From: Clostridia bacterium
Lineage (GTDB): Bacteria > Bacillota > Clostridia > Oscillospirales > Acutalibacteraceae
DNA length: 64,000 nucleotides
Assembly (NCBI GenBank): GCA_017537365.1
Contig: JAFYKZ010000026.1
Coordinates: forward strand, 1 to 64,000
Reading direction: 5' to 3'
A model generated the notes under the pieces. It had not been told where the DNA came from, did no database searches, and saw only the letters and a program-made list of their open reading frames with translations. The position numbers and the translations under genes are program-made. The number at the start of each line of letters is the position of its first letter. The stretch's first letter is position 1. This document shows, one piece after another, positions 51,818 to 59,481 of this stretch.

Positions 51818-52675
51818 ATGAAACTAATAAAAAAGGTTAATATTTTAATTGTTGGTTTGGGATTGCTTGGTGGTAGCTATGCTAAGGGACTTAAAAAAAT
51901 GGGTTTTGAAGTTTCTGCTATAACCAAAGATAAAGAATCAATTGATTATGCATTGAAACAAAATATTATTGATTTAGGAACAACCGAAATCGATGCAGAA
52001 ATAATAGGTAAAGCTGATTTGGTTATTTTTGCGCTTTATCCTCATATTTTTACTGAATGGATAAAAAATAATCAACAATATTTTAAAAGCGGTGCAATTT
52101 TAACCGATGTTACAGGTGTTAAAGGCAATATAGTTTATAAAATTCAAGATATATTAAGAGAAGATGTTGAATTTATCGCGGCTCACCCAATGGCCGGTAA
52201 AGAGGTTAGTGGTGTTGAAAATAGTGATGATGCTATTTTTAAAGGTGCAAACTATATTGTTGTTCCGACCGAGAAAAACACACCTGAAGCCATAGAACTA
52301 TGCAAAAATTTAGGTGAACTGTTAGGCTTTAAACAGGTGGTTGAATTATCAGTTTCAGAACATGATGAAATGATTGCATTTTTATCTCAGTTAACCCATT
52401 GTATAGCAGTTTCGCTTATGTGCTGTAATGATAATGAGGGATTAGAAAAATACACGGGAGATTCTTTTAGAGATTTAACCAGAATAGCTCGCATTAACGA
52501 TGAAATGTGGAGTGAACTTTTTTTGAGCAACAAAGAAGCATTGCTTAATGAAATGGATAAATTCAAAAAATCTTTTGATGAAATGTATGATATTATAAAA
52601 AATGATAATCGCGATGCTTTGCGTGGAATGATGAAAACTTCCACTATACGTCGAGAAGGTTTTGATAAGAAATAA
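51818..52675 (+). CDS. tyrA: Prephenate dehydrogenase
   Basis: It oxidatively decarboxylates prephenate to 4-hydroxyphenylpyruvate for tyrosine. The NAD site is IVGLGLLGGSYAKGLKKMG (about 11-29). The catalytic-region motifs are AAHPMAGKEVSGVENSD and LTHCIAVSLM, with the substrate-binding FRDLTRIARI. The 285 residues comprise only the dehydrogenase, without an added chorismate mutase or ACT domain, so mutase activity must come from pheA. It lies 2 nt after aroA. Confidence 0.95.
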   Translation: MKLIKKVNILIVGLGLLGGSYAKGLKKMGFEVSAITKDKESIDYALKQNIIDLGTTEIDAEIIGKADLVIFALYPHIFTEWIKNNQQYFKSGAILTDVTGVKGNIVYKIQDILREDVEFIAAHPMAGKEVSGVENSDDAIFKGANYIVVPTEKNTPEAIELCKNLGELLGFKQVVELSVSEHDEMIAFLSQLTHCIAVSLMCCNDNEGLEKYTGDSFRDLTRIARINDEMWSELFLSNKEALLNEMDKFKKSFDEMYDIIKNDNRDALRGMMKTSTIRREGFDKK

Positions 52676-52687
52676 GAGGTGCTTAAA

Positions 52688-53719
52688 ATGAGTATGAACT
52701 TTTTGAGGAAATTGCAAATTCCTAAAGATATAAAAGAATTATATCCGCTAACTGAAGAAATGAAAGTGGTTAGAGAACAAAGAATTAACGAATTAACCGA
52801 TATATTCAGTGGTAAAAGTGATAAGTTGGCGTTAATAATCGGACCTTGTTCAGCTGATAATAGTGAAGCGGTTTTGGATTATATATCTCGTTTAAAATTG
52901 CTTGAAGAAGAAGTTAAGGATAAAATATTTATTGTTCCAAGAATTTATACCAATAAACCGAGAACCACGGGGGACGGTTATAAAGGTATGCTTCACCAGC
53001 CAAATCCCGAAGAAAATCCCGATATGCTTAAAGGTATTATCGCAATAAGAGATTTGCATTTAAGCGCTTTGAGAGATTATGGTTATGCTTGCGCTGATGA
53101 AATGCTATATCCCGAAAATTATCGTTATCTATCTGATTTATTGGCTTATGTTGCAGTTGGCGCACGCTCGGTTGAAAATCAACAACATCGTTTAACTGCA
53201 AGCGGAATTGAAGTTCCTGTTGGTATGAAAAATCCAACAAGCGGAGATTTATCTATTATGATGAATTCAATCACCGCTGCTCAACATAAACACACGTTTA
53301 TTTATCGCGGTTGGGAAGTTAAAAGTGATGGTAATCCTTTTGCTCACGCTATTTTGAGAGGTTCTATTGATTTTGCGGGCAAAAATGTTTCTAATTATCA
53401 TTATGAAGACTTAGTTAAACTATATAATTTGTATGGCGAAACAAACCTTTTAAATCCATCGGTTGTTGTTGATACAAATCATGCAAATTCAGGTAAACAA
53501 TATCTCGAACAAACAAGAATAGCTACCGATGTTATTCATAGTTGCAATCATAATGATGATATTAAGAAAATGGTTAAGGGCTTAATGATTGAAAGTTATA
53601 TTGAGGATGGCGCTCAAAAAATAGGCGAGCATATCTATGGCAAATCTATTACCGACCCTTGCTTAGGATTTGAAAAAACTCGCGATTTAGTTTTGAGAGT
53701 TGCTGATATGAGAAAATAA
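52688..53719 (+). CDS. aroF: 3-Deoxy-7-phosphoheptulonate (DAHP) synthase, class I AroFGH type
   Basis: It condenses erythrose 4-phosphate and phosphoenolpyruvate, the first shikimate step. IGPCSADNSEAVLDY (metal-ligand Cys), PRTTGDGYKGMLHQPN, AVGARSVENQQHRLTASG and the VDTNHANSGKQ metal site are typical of AroG/AroF. The protein has 343 residues. The ATG at 52688 follows AGAGGTG; an in-frame GTG at 52679 is part of that Shine-Dalgarno. Being last in the operon, it closes the pathway with the first enzyme. Feedback specificity (Phe, Tyr or Trp) cannot be told from the sequence. Confidence 0.95.
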   Translation: MSMNFLRKLQIPKDIKELYPLTEEMKVVREQRINELTDIFSGKSDKLALIIGPCSADNSEAVLDYISRLKLLEEEVKDKIFIVPRIYTNKPRTTGDGYKGMLHQPNPEENPDMLKGIIAIRDLHLSALRDYGYACADEMLYPENYRYLSDLLAYVAVGARSVENQQHRLTASGIEVPVGMKNPTSGDLSIMMNSITAAQHKHTFIYRGWEVKSDGNPFAHAILRGSIDFAGKNVSNYHYEDLVKLYNLYGETNLLNPSVVVDTNHANSGKQYLEQTRIATDVIHSCNHNDDIKKMVKGLMIESYIEDGAQKIGEHIYGKSITDPCLGFEKTRDLVLRVADMRK

Positions 53720-53724
53720 AAAAG

Positions 53725-53757
53725 AAACTACTGTCTTTTAATTGACAGTAGTTTTTC
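53725..53757. terminator. Bidirectional terminator of the aromatic operon and the coat-like gene
   Basis: An 11-bp stem (53725-53735 with 53744-53754) with A- and T-runs on either side. It ends the aro operon on the plus strand, and the minus-strand gene at 53738-54097 stops inside it. Confidence 0.9.
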
Positions 53758-54097
53758 TTATATCATTATCGTGAACAATGGTTATGAATTTTATGTTATT
53801 AATAGGAATCATAACCGTGCAACAGTTTTGATATTGCTTTATAATTATATAATCTAATCCAACATCTAATAAAATACCGATTTTACAATCGTTAAAATTT
53901 GAATTTAAAATTTCAACCTTTAAAAGTTTTCCTATAACCGTTTGCAGATAGTTTTGTGATAAATTTAGGTTTTCTATCGGTTTTTTCGGTATCATAGTTT
54001 TTGGCTTTTGATTAGTTATAGATAGATTATTTAAATAATCTTCATAATATTTTAAATCTTCTTCTCTAACGATAGGATTTGCGGTTAACTCGTTCAA
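53738..54097 (-). CDS. GerQ-like spore coat-type protein
   Basis: A 119-residue protein. The last 60 residues (GKLLKVEILNSNFNDCKIGI then LLDVGLDYIIIKQYQNCCTV and INNIKFITIV) follow the small beta-barrel layout of GerQ and DUF2642-type coat proteins: a charged strand, a GILxxVGxDYIII core and a closing strand. The first half is polar and poorly structured. The TTG at 54097 follows GAGGTG; a GTG at 54106 would overlap that site. A SigK-like promoter lies upstream. The family call is by pattern only and moderately uncertain. Confidence 0.55.
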   Translation of the reverse strand: MNELTANPIVREEDLKYYEDYLNNLSITNQKPKTMIPKKPIENLNLSQNYLQTVIGKLLKVEILNSNFNDCKIGILLDVGLDYIIIKQYQNCCTVMIPINNIKFITIVHDNDIRKTTVN

Positions 54098-54103
54098 ATA
54101 AAT

Positions 54104-54142
54104 CACCTCATAATTAGTATATGCTAATAATGAGGTGTTGGT
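54104..54142 (-). promoter_or_regulatory. SigK-like promoter and Shine-Dalgarno-sequestering hairpin
   Basis: On the minus strand, AC (54142-54141), 17 bp, CATATACTA (54123-54115) fits the SigK pattern AC-16/17-CATANNNTA. The same interval contains the inverted repeat CACCTCAT (minus strand, 54137-54130) with ATGAGGTG (54111-54104). In a transcript reading through from rsmA this would bury the coat-like gene's GAGGTG, whereas a start near 54107 would omit the left arm. Both readings are inference. Confidence 0.4.
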
Positions 54143-54988
54143 TTAAATATATTCTGAAAGACTTGCTAATTGCTCTAATGTTAATTGTTCACCGCGAACA
54201 GTTTCGCTCAAACCAACTTCATTTAAAGCGTTTTTAAGAGTTTGCTTATCTATTTTTAAAGTATTAGAAACGGTATTAACTAAGGTTTTTCTTCTTTGAG
54301 CAAAACAAGCCTTAGTAAGCTTAAAGAATTTTTCCTCGTCTTTAACCATTATTGGAGGTTTTTCTAATATATCAAGCTTTATTACTGCCGAATCAACATT
54401 AGGGGCGGGCATAAAAGAGGTTCTATCAACATAAAAAAGGATTTCTTTTTTAGCATAGTAGCTAACAGCAACCGTAACCGCGCCTGCATCGCGACTTCCA
54501 ACCTCGGCACATAATCGTTCGGCTGCCTCTTTTTGCACCATAACTGTAATACTTGAAATAGGCAAACGGCTTTCTAGCAGACTCATTACAATGGGAGATG
54601 TTACATAATAGGGAAGATTTGCGCAAACGCATACCTTCTCGCAATCGGAAAAATGCTCAGTAATTATGGTTTTAAGGTCTAGCTTTAAAGCATCACCGTA
54701 AATTATTTCAACATTATCGCAATCAGCTAAGGTTATAGGAAGTATTTTTTTGAGGCGTTCGTCTAATTCTATTGCAACAACCCGTTTAGCGGCTTTTGAT
54801 AATTCTTTGGTTAAAACACCAATTCCGGGACCTATTTCTAAAACACCGCAAGTTTTATCACAAGAAGCTTCTGCCATTGCAGGACAAACCGAGCTATCAA
54901 TCAAAAAGTTTTGACCTAAGCTTTTTTTAAAAGAAAAACCTGCCTTTTTCAGCAAAGAATTTATAGTATTAATATCAGAAAGATTCAT
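54143..54988 (-). CDS. rsmA: 16S rRNA dimethyladenosine transferase
   Basis: It dimethylates A1518 and A1519 (E. coli numbering) of 16S rRNA; its loss gives kasugamycin resistance, hence the old name ksgA. The 281 residues show KKSLGQNFLID at the N-terminus, the SAM site EIGPGIGVLTKEL, and the catalytic NLPYYVTSPIVM. The RRKTLVNTVSN segment near residue 240 is also typical. GGAG supports the ATG. The downstream minus-strand coat-like gene follows after 45 nt. Confidence 0.96.
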   Translation of the reverse strand: MNLSDINTINSLLKKAGFSFKKSLGQNFLIDSSVCPAMAEASCDKTCGVLEIGPGIGVLTKELSKAAKRVVAIELDERLKKILPITLADCDNVEIIYGDALKLDLKTIITEHFSDCEKVCVCANLPYYVTSPIVMSLLESRLPISSITVMVQKEAAERLCAEVGSRDAGAVTVAVSYYAKKEILFYVDRTSFMPAPNVDSAVIKLDILEKPPIMVKDEEKFFKLTKACFAQRRKTLVNTVSNTLKIDKQTLKNALNEVGLSETVRGEQLTLEQLASLSEYI

Positions 54989-55018
54989 AAATTTCTCCTT
55001 TGAAATAATAACAAAACA

Positions 55019-55047
55019 ATTATACTATAATAAATTTTCACTTGCAA
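55019..55047 (-). promoter_or_regulatory. rsmA SigA promoter
   Basis: On the minus strand, TTGCAA (55047-55042), 17 bp, TATAAT (55024-55019). Confidence 0.75.
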
Positions 55048-55058
55048 CAAAATTTTAG

Positions 55059-55087
55059 ATGACAAATGGTAAAAAGTATGTTATTAT
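55059..55087 (+). promoter_or_regulatory. SigA promoter of the unknown gene at 55123
   Basis: ATGACA (55059-55064), 17 bp, TATTAT (55082-55087), back-to-back with the rsmA promoter. Confidence 0.55.
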
Positions 55088-55122
55088 ATAAAAAATATAT
55101 TATTTTATGGAAGTGAATTTAA

Positions 55123-55872
55123 TTGGATAACAGATATATTGAAAATGTTATTAAAGAAATTAAACCTTTATTAGATGAGCAAGGCTTTAAAGCTAATGAA
55201 GAAAATGTTTTTGAAAATGATGCTAAGATAATTAAGGTGGACTATGATGAAACCCGCCAGATGTTCGTTCTTTTATCCTCCTTAAAAGAGGAGGGCAAGG
55301 AGGCAGAATATAAAGAGTTAACCGCTTGGCTTTTTGATGATAGTCAAAACGCTAAGGATGCCGAAGCAGTTGGTATTGATTTCGCTGATACTTTAAGAAA
55401 AGAGCTTGGTATTAAAGTGAACCGCGTAACTAAAACTGCTGAAATCGAGCTTCCAACAGCTAATAAAGTAGGCGGTACAGATGTTATGAGCTTAACCAAA
55501 AAAATGCTCGATATTTTCCCGCCTTTAAAAGCTGAATATAAAAATCACATGGCAACCTATGGAAATTTCCTTTATCTTGAATTTTATGGCGAGTTTGTTA
55601 TTAAAGATTTAAAGAAAATGTTTAAGGATGGAACTCAAAATCAAATTTCAAAGCTTTACAAGGTTTTAAAAGAGGTTTATATTAAGGGAGATAAGGAATC
55701 TATAAATTTGGTTGTTGCAATTCTTGCGGCAGCAGCTTATGAGGATAATGATATAACCGAAAGAATTAAGGATATGTTTAAAGAAGATAAGCATTTTAAG
55801 GATTCTTTTGAAAACTTCCTGCCTGTTCTTTCAAAAAACAAAAAATTAAAAGCTTTATTGATTAAAGAATAA
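55123..55872 (+). CDS. Unknown cytoplasmic protein, 249 residues
   Basis: I do not recognise this protein. It starts at TTG, with TGGAAGTG about 8 nt upstream. It is soluble, acidic and rich in Lys and Glu, with no signal peptide or membrane segment. Two parts are visible: an alpha/beta N-terminal domain (about 1-110, ending in the strand KVNRVTKTAEIELP) and a helical C-terminal domain (about 120-249, with DVMSLTKKMLDIFPPLKAEY). It has its own promoter and a perfect palindromic terminator. No functional context is given by the divergent rsmA. Confidence 0.75.
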   Translation: MDNRYIENVIKEIKPLLDEQGFKANEENVFENDAKIIKVDYDETRQMFVLLSSLKEEGKEAEYKELTAWLFDDSQNAKDAEAVGIDFADTLRKELGIKVNRVTKTAEIELPTANKVGGTDVMSLTKKMLDIFPPLKAEYKNHMATYGNFLYLEFYGEFVIKDLKKMFKDGTQNQISKLYKVLKEVYIKGDKESINLVVAILAAAAYEDNDITERIKDMFKEDKHFKDSFENFLPVLSKNKKLKALLIKE

Positions 55873-55877
55873 AAGTA

Positions 55878-55907
55878 ACGCACTGCAAATTTGCAGTGCG
55901 TTTTTTA
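55878..55907 (+). terminator. Terminator of the unknown gene
   Basis: A perfect 24-nt palindrome (55878-55901) is followed by TTTTT, giving a strong plus-strand terminator. On the minus strand the tail is TACTTTTA, so it may partly serve the convergent aminotransferase gene too. Confidence 0.88.
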
Positions 55908-55911
55908 GCAT

Positions 55912-57087
55912 TTATATCTTTATTTCATTAACAAATTCGCCAATGCGTTTTAAAGCTTCGTTTATATGTTCGGTTGAATAGCAATAAGAGGCTCTTATAA
56001 AGCCTTCTCCGCTTTCGCCGAAAGCAGTTCCAGGAACAACCGCAACCTTTTTAGCATATAAAAGCTTTTCGCAAAATTCTTCACTTGTCATCCCAGTGCT
56101 TTTAATAGATGGGAAAGCATAAAAAGCACCTTTCGGTTCGCGGCATTCAAGACCTATTTTATTAAAGCCCTTAACAATAAGCCTGCGGCGCATATTGTAT
56201 TCTTTGAGCATAACTGCAACCTCATCATCGCAATTTTTTAAAGCCTCGATAGCGGCATGTTGCGAGGTTGTAGGTGCACACATAATAGCATATTGATGAA
56301 TTTTTAAAATTTGGCTCATAATTTCTTTAGGTCCGCAAGCATAACCTAAACGCCAACCTGTCATAGAAAATGCTTTTGAGAAACCGTTAACCGTTATAGT
56401 GCGCTCGCGCATACCCTCAACCGAAGCCACTGCGGTATGCGGTTTTCCCGAAAAAGTAAGCTCTGAATAAATTTCATCGGATAAAACTAAAATATTTGTT
56501 CCCTCTAAAACTTTGGATAGCTCTAAAATATCATTATATTCCATTATAGCGCCTGTTGGATTACAGGGGTAGGGAAGTATTAAAATTTTAGTGCGGTTGG
56601 TTATAGCGGCTTTAAGTTCTTCTGCGGTTACCTTGAAATCATTTTCTGCCATAGTGTTTATAATAACAGGTTTTCCGCCTGCAAGCCTTGTCATAGGCTC
56701 GTAGCAAACATAACTAGGCTGAGGAATGATAACTTCATCGCCGTTTGATACAACAGCTCTTATAGCAGCATCAATAGCTTCGCTTCCGCCAACGGTTACT
56801 AAAATTTCGTCTTCGGGAGAATAAGTAACAGAGAATTTGCGTTCTAAATATCTAGAAATTTCGTTGAGCAAAGGGGAGAGACCCACATTAGAAGTATATT
56901 TGGTTTTGCCTCGTTCTAATGATTCAATACCTGCTTTTCTAATCTTCCAAGGGGTTTGAAAATCGGGTTCACCAACACCAAGAGAAATAACACCCTCCAT
57001 AGTGTTTGCAATATCAAAGAATTTTCTGATACCAGAGGGCTTAATATCGGTAACGGTTTTGTTTAAAACCTTACTGTAATCTATCAT
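55912..57087 (-). CDS. PLP aminotransferase class I (AspC/PatA-like)
   Basis: A 391-residue fold-type I aminotransferase with VISLGVGEPDFQTP, YTSNVGLSPLL, PYPCNPTGAI and the PLP-lysine motif VNGFSKAFSMTGWRLGY. The C-terminal RASYCYSTEHINEAL includes the substrate-carboxylate Arg. It overlaps the preceding Lrp/AsnC-type regulator by 4 nt, a pair found in many Firmicutes, so the regulator probably controls it. It may be an aspartate, aromatic or branched-chain aminotransferase. It is distinct from the aromatic-operon enzyme at 44547. Confidence 0.9.
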   Translation of the reverse strand: MIDYSKVLNKTVTDIKPSGIRKFFDIANTMEGVISLGVGEPDFQTPWKIRKAGIESLERGKTKYTSNVGLSPLLNEISRYLERKFSVTYSPEDEILVTVGGSEAIDAAIRAVVSNGDEVIIPQPSYVCYEPMTRLAGGKPVIINTMAENDFKVTAEELKAAITNRTKILILPYPCNPTGAIMEYNDILELSKVLEGTNILVLSDEIYSELTFSGKPHTAVASVEGMRERTITVNGFSKAFSMTGWRLGYACGPKEIMSQILKIHQYAIMCAPTTSQHAAIEALKNCDDEVAVMLKEYNMRRRLIVKGFNKIGLECREPKGAFYAFPSIKSTGMTSEEFCEKLLYAKKVAVVPGTAFGESGEGFIRASYCYSTEHINEALKRIGEFVNEIKI

Positions 57088-57566
57088 ATAAAGAGTTGCC
57101 CCCTGTCGTCCTCGTTGCCGGTGATAAGGTCAACATCCATTTCCTTATATCTTCTCATAACAAAATGAGTAGTGGTTGAGGTTACGGAATCAATAGTTGC
57201 TAACTCTTTTGCAACAAACCATGCAATATCCTGTAAAGTTTTGCCTTTAACAACAACATTAAGGTCATACACACCCGACATTAAGTATACCGACTCAACC
57301 TCTCTATATGCCATAATCTTTTTAGCAACCTCTTCAAAACCGAGACCTGCTTTTGGCACAACATTGAGCTCAACAATTGCCGAAACATACGCATCATCGA
57401 GCTTATCCCAGTCAACAATAGCTTTATAGCCACGCAAAAGACCGTCCTTTTCGAGCTCTGCTATTGCAGATTCCACCTCGGCTTCGGTTATATCAAGCAT
57501 AGTTGCAATTTCTTCGGCAGAAGACCTTGCGTTTCTGGATAAAAGCTTTAAGATTTCGTATTTCAT
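57084..57566 (-). CDS. Lrp/AsnC-family transcriptional regulator
   Basis: A 160-residue feast/famine regulator. The N-terminal helix-turn-helix (about 1-50, EILKLLSRNARSSAEEIATM) is followed by the RAM/ACT-like effector domain (about 65-145, AYVSAIVELNVVPKAG and YLMSGVYDLNVVVKG). A TAAGGAG Shine-Dalgarno precedes the ATG. It lies 11 nt after the ECF transporter gene and overlaps the aminotransferase by 4 nt. The effector is probably an amino acid; the target operator cannot be seen. Confidence 0.92.
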   Translation of the reverse strand: MKYEILKLLSRNARSSAEEIATMLDITEAEVESAIAELEKDGLLRGYKAIVDWDKLDDAYVSAIVELNVVPKAGLGFEEVAKKIMAYREVESVYLMSGVYDLNVVVKGKTLQDIAWFVAKELATIDSVTSTTTHFVMRRYKEMDVDLITGNEDDRGQLFI

Positions 57567-57577
57567 AATAATTCTCC

Positions 57578-58165
57578 TTAAATTTCTTTTTTAAATATAT
57601 TAATTAGTCTAACAATTACAGGGCTTAAAACTACATTAGTTCCTAATTCAAATAGGAAATTAGCCCCAACTAAGCCTAAGAATACATAAGCTATTGTGCT
57701 GGAAAAACCGCCTGCAATACCCCAATTCGAAACCTCATCTAAGAAAAATACCGAGCAGCCAAGTAAAAATACACCGGTATTAACAATCGGACAAATGATA
57801 GCAGAAGCAATAACTGCAACATAACGGTTGAACTTTTTAAGCGAGTTATAAACAAGACCTGCAACTAAACCGCAGGCAGTACCTTTAACAAGCACGGTTA
57901 AAATTGTTCCGAAAACATCAATCGCCCAAAATGGAGCAGCATCTCCGCTTATGAGCACAACCATACCAAAAACAAATCCTAACCAACTGCTTATCGCGGT
58001 TGAACAGGTTGCGGCACCGAGAACGATTGGCAACAGCACAAGTGATACAGAAAATGGGCCAAATTTAATAAATGCACCCATAAATTGCAAAACGATTACG
58101 AGCGCTGTAAGTATAGCGCCTAAAACCAGATTTTGCGTTTGTTTTCTTCTTTTTTCGTTTGACAT
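57578..58165 (-). CDS. panT: ECF transporter S component, probably for pantothenate
   Basis: A 195-residue membrane protein with about six hydrophobic segments, the layout of an ECF substrate-binding S component. QNLVLGAILTALVIVLQFMG resembles the N-terminal helix that docks on the shared T component. The ATG at 58165 follows GGAGG; an upstream ATG at 58204 in the track-like extension lacks one. It lies 71 nt after coaX (pantothenate kinase), which suggests pantothenate as ligand (PanT-like). The EcfA and EcfT parts are not in the window. The substrate is inferred from context only. Confidence 0.8.
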   Translation of the reverse strand: MSNEKRRKQTQNLVLGAILTALVIVLQFMGAFIKFGPFSVSLVLLPIVLGAATCSTAISSWLGFVFGMVVLISGDAAPFWAIDVFGTILTVLVKGTACGLVAGLVYNSLKKFNRYVAVIASAIICPIVNTGVFLLGCSVFFLDEVSNWGIAGGFSSTIAYVFLGLVGANFLFELGTNVVLSPVIVRLINIFKKEI

Positions 58166-58236
58166 AAAATTACCTCCGATACTGTCCATAAAGGTACAGT
58201 TCATAATATTTGTAATCCGATTAAATCGGTAATTAC

Positions 58237-59001
58237 CTAATTGTTCTTTTCGTAAATGACCTTTAAACCGTCTAAAAGAAGGTTTTCATCATATATAATA
58301 GATTTCTTGCAATGTTCAATAATTTGCTTTGAAAGACCGCCTGTTGCAACAACAGTTGGTGTTTCACCAAGCTCATTTTCTATGTTTTCTAATAAACCGT
58401 CTATCATAGCGGCAGTGCCGAAAACTAATCCCGATTGCATACATTCGATTGTATTAGTTCCAATAACACTTTTTGGTGCTTCTATTGGAATAGAGGTTAG
58501 CTGAGAAGTGTTTTCAGTTAAGGCTTTAAGGGTGAGTCTAACACCTGCTGCAATAACACCGCCTAAAAATGTACCGTTTCTATCAAGAATGCTTATGGTT
58601 GAAGCTGTACCCATATCAATTATAACGCAGGGCATAGTATAGGAATCCAACGCACCGACGGCACCTGCTACCAAGTCTGCGCCAAGCTGAGCAGGGTTAT
58701 CGATTTTAATGTTAAGCCCTGTTTTAACTCCGGGACCTAGCATTAAAGGAACAATATGGCAAAGCTTAGAAATTGCATTGCTGATACTATGGCTTACAGG
58801 GGGAACAACCGAAGAAATTATTGCATCTTCAATTTGTGTTTCTTCGATTTCATAAAGTGAAAGTATATTCTTAATTTCCACAGCATATTGGTCGGCAGTG
58901 TACCAGGTCTGAGTTGAAAGGCGCGCGGTGAATTTTAAAAGATTATTATCATAAGCACCTAAGGTTATATTGGTATTACCGATATCAACTGTTAAAAGCA
59001 T
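58237..59001 (-). CDS. coaX: Type III pantothenate kinase
   Basis: It phosphorylates pantothenate, the first step of coenzyme A synthesis. The 254 residues open with LLTVDIGNTNITLGAY (the ASKHA phosphate loop), followed by NPAQLGADLVAGAVGAL and CVIIDMGTASTISILD. The C-terminal VVATGGLSKQI is the adenosine motif. This type is insensitive to CoA feedback, needs a monovalent cation and is unrelated to CoaA. GGAG supports the ATG. It leads the minus-strand cluster with the ECF S component. Confidence 0.95.
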   Translation of the reverse strand: MLLTVDIGNTNITLGAYDNNLLKFTARLSTQTWYTADQYAVEIKNILSLYEIEETQIEDAIISSVVPPVSHSISNAISKLCHIVPLMLGPGVKTGLNIKIDNPAQLGADLVAGAVGALDSYTMPCVIIDMGTASTISILDRNGTFLGGVIAAGVRLTLKALTENTSQLTSIPIEAPKSVIGTNTIECMQSGLVFGTAAMIDGLLENIENELGETPTVVATGGLSKQIIEHCKKSIIYDENLLLDGLKVIYEKNN

Positions 59002-59032
59002 AAGTAATATCTCCTTTATTTAGTATATTTTA

Positions 59033-59060
59033 ATTATATATATTTTTTAAGAAAAATCAA
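59033..59060 (-). promoter_or_regulatory. coaX SigA promoter
   Basis: On the minus strand, TTGATT (59060-59055), 16 bp, TATAAT (59038-59033). It lies back-to-back with the rpsF promoter. Confidence 0.6.
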
Positions 59061-59068
59061 TAATTTTG

Positions 59069-59097
59069 TTGACAAAAGGATAAAAAGTTGTTATAAT
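59069..59097 (+). promoter_or_regulatory. rpsF-ssb-rpsR SigA promoter
   Basis: Full consensus TTGACA (59069-59074), 17 bp, TATAAT (59092-59097). Confidence 0.92.
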
Positions 59098-59103
59098 ACG
59101 AAA

Positions 59104-59185
59104 TGCTATATGGAAAAATATGCTTTCCGTTAGCTCCTTGCTCCGTAGATTCGGGGCCAATAGTCCAGAGGGAGGTGCAAAGTAA
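59104..59185 (+). promoter_or_regulatory. Structured rpsF leader, possible S6:S18 autoregulatory site
   Basis: An untranslated leader of about 80 nt. CTCCG (59141-59145) pairs with CGGGG (59152-59156) around TAGATT, and CTCCTT (59134-59139) can pair with AGGGAG (59169-59174), which contains the rpsF Shine-Dalgarno. Leaders bound by the S6:S18 complex are known before rpsF in many bacteria. The fold here is by hand and the match to that motif is unverified. Confidence 0.5.
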
Positions 59186-59467
59186 ATGACCAATAAGTAC
59201 GAGGCAGGCGTTATTTTCTCTGTTGCAAACGGCGAAGAAGCTACCGCAGCATTAAAAGAAAAGATTAACGACCTTATCGCAAAGAACGGTACCATTGAAA
59301 GCGTTGATGATTGGGGCAAGCGTCGTCTTGCATACCTTATCAATGATGAGGCTGAGGGTTACTATGTTTTCTTTAATTTTGAAAGCGAACCTGAGTTCCC
59401 CGCAGAGCTTGAGCGTATCGTTAAGATTACCGATGGCGTTTTGCGCGTTATGGTAATTAAAAAGTAA
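59186..59467 (+). CDS. rpsF: 30S ribosomal protein S6
   Basis: S6 binds S18 and the central domain of 16S rRNA in the 30S platform. The 93-residue length and KYEAGVIFSV at the start, then IESVDDWGKRRLAYLINDEA (trimmed core SVDDWGKRRLAY), YYVFFNFES and the terminal VLRVMVIKK are typical. GGGAGG precedes the ATG by 10 nt. First gene of the conserved rpsF-ssb-rpsR operon. A 98-residue ORF on the opposite strand is a shadow. Confidence 0.97.
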   Translation: MTNKYEAGVIFSVANGEEATAALKEKINDLIAKNGTIESVDDWGKRRLAYLINDEAEGYYVFFNFESEPEFPAELERIVKITDGVLRVMVIKK

Positions 59468-59481
59468 TGGAGGACTAATTT

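Noticed and set aside
59047-59343. 98-residue minus-strand ORF over rpsF
   Set aside because: It is the antisense frame of a highly conserved ribosomal gene and has no Shine-Dalgarno or family match.
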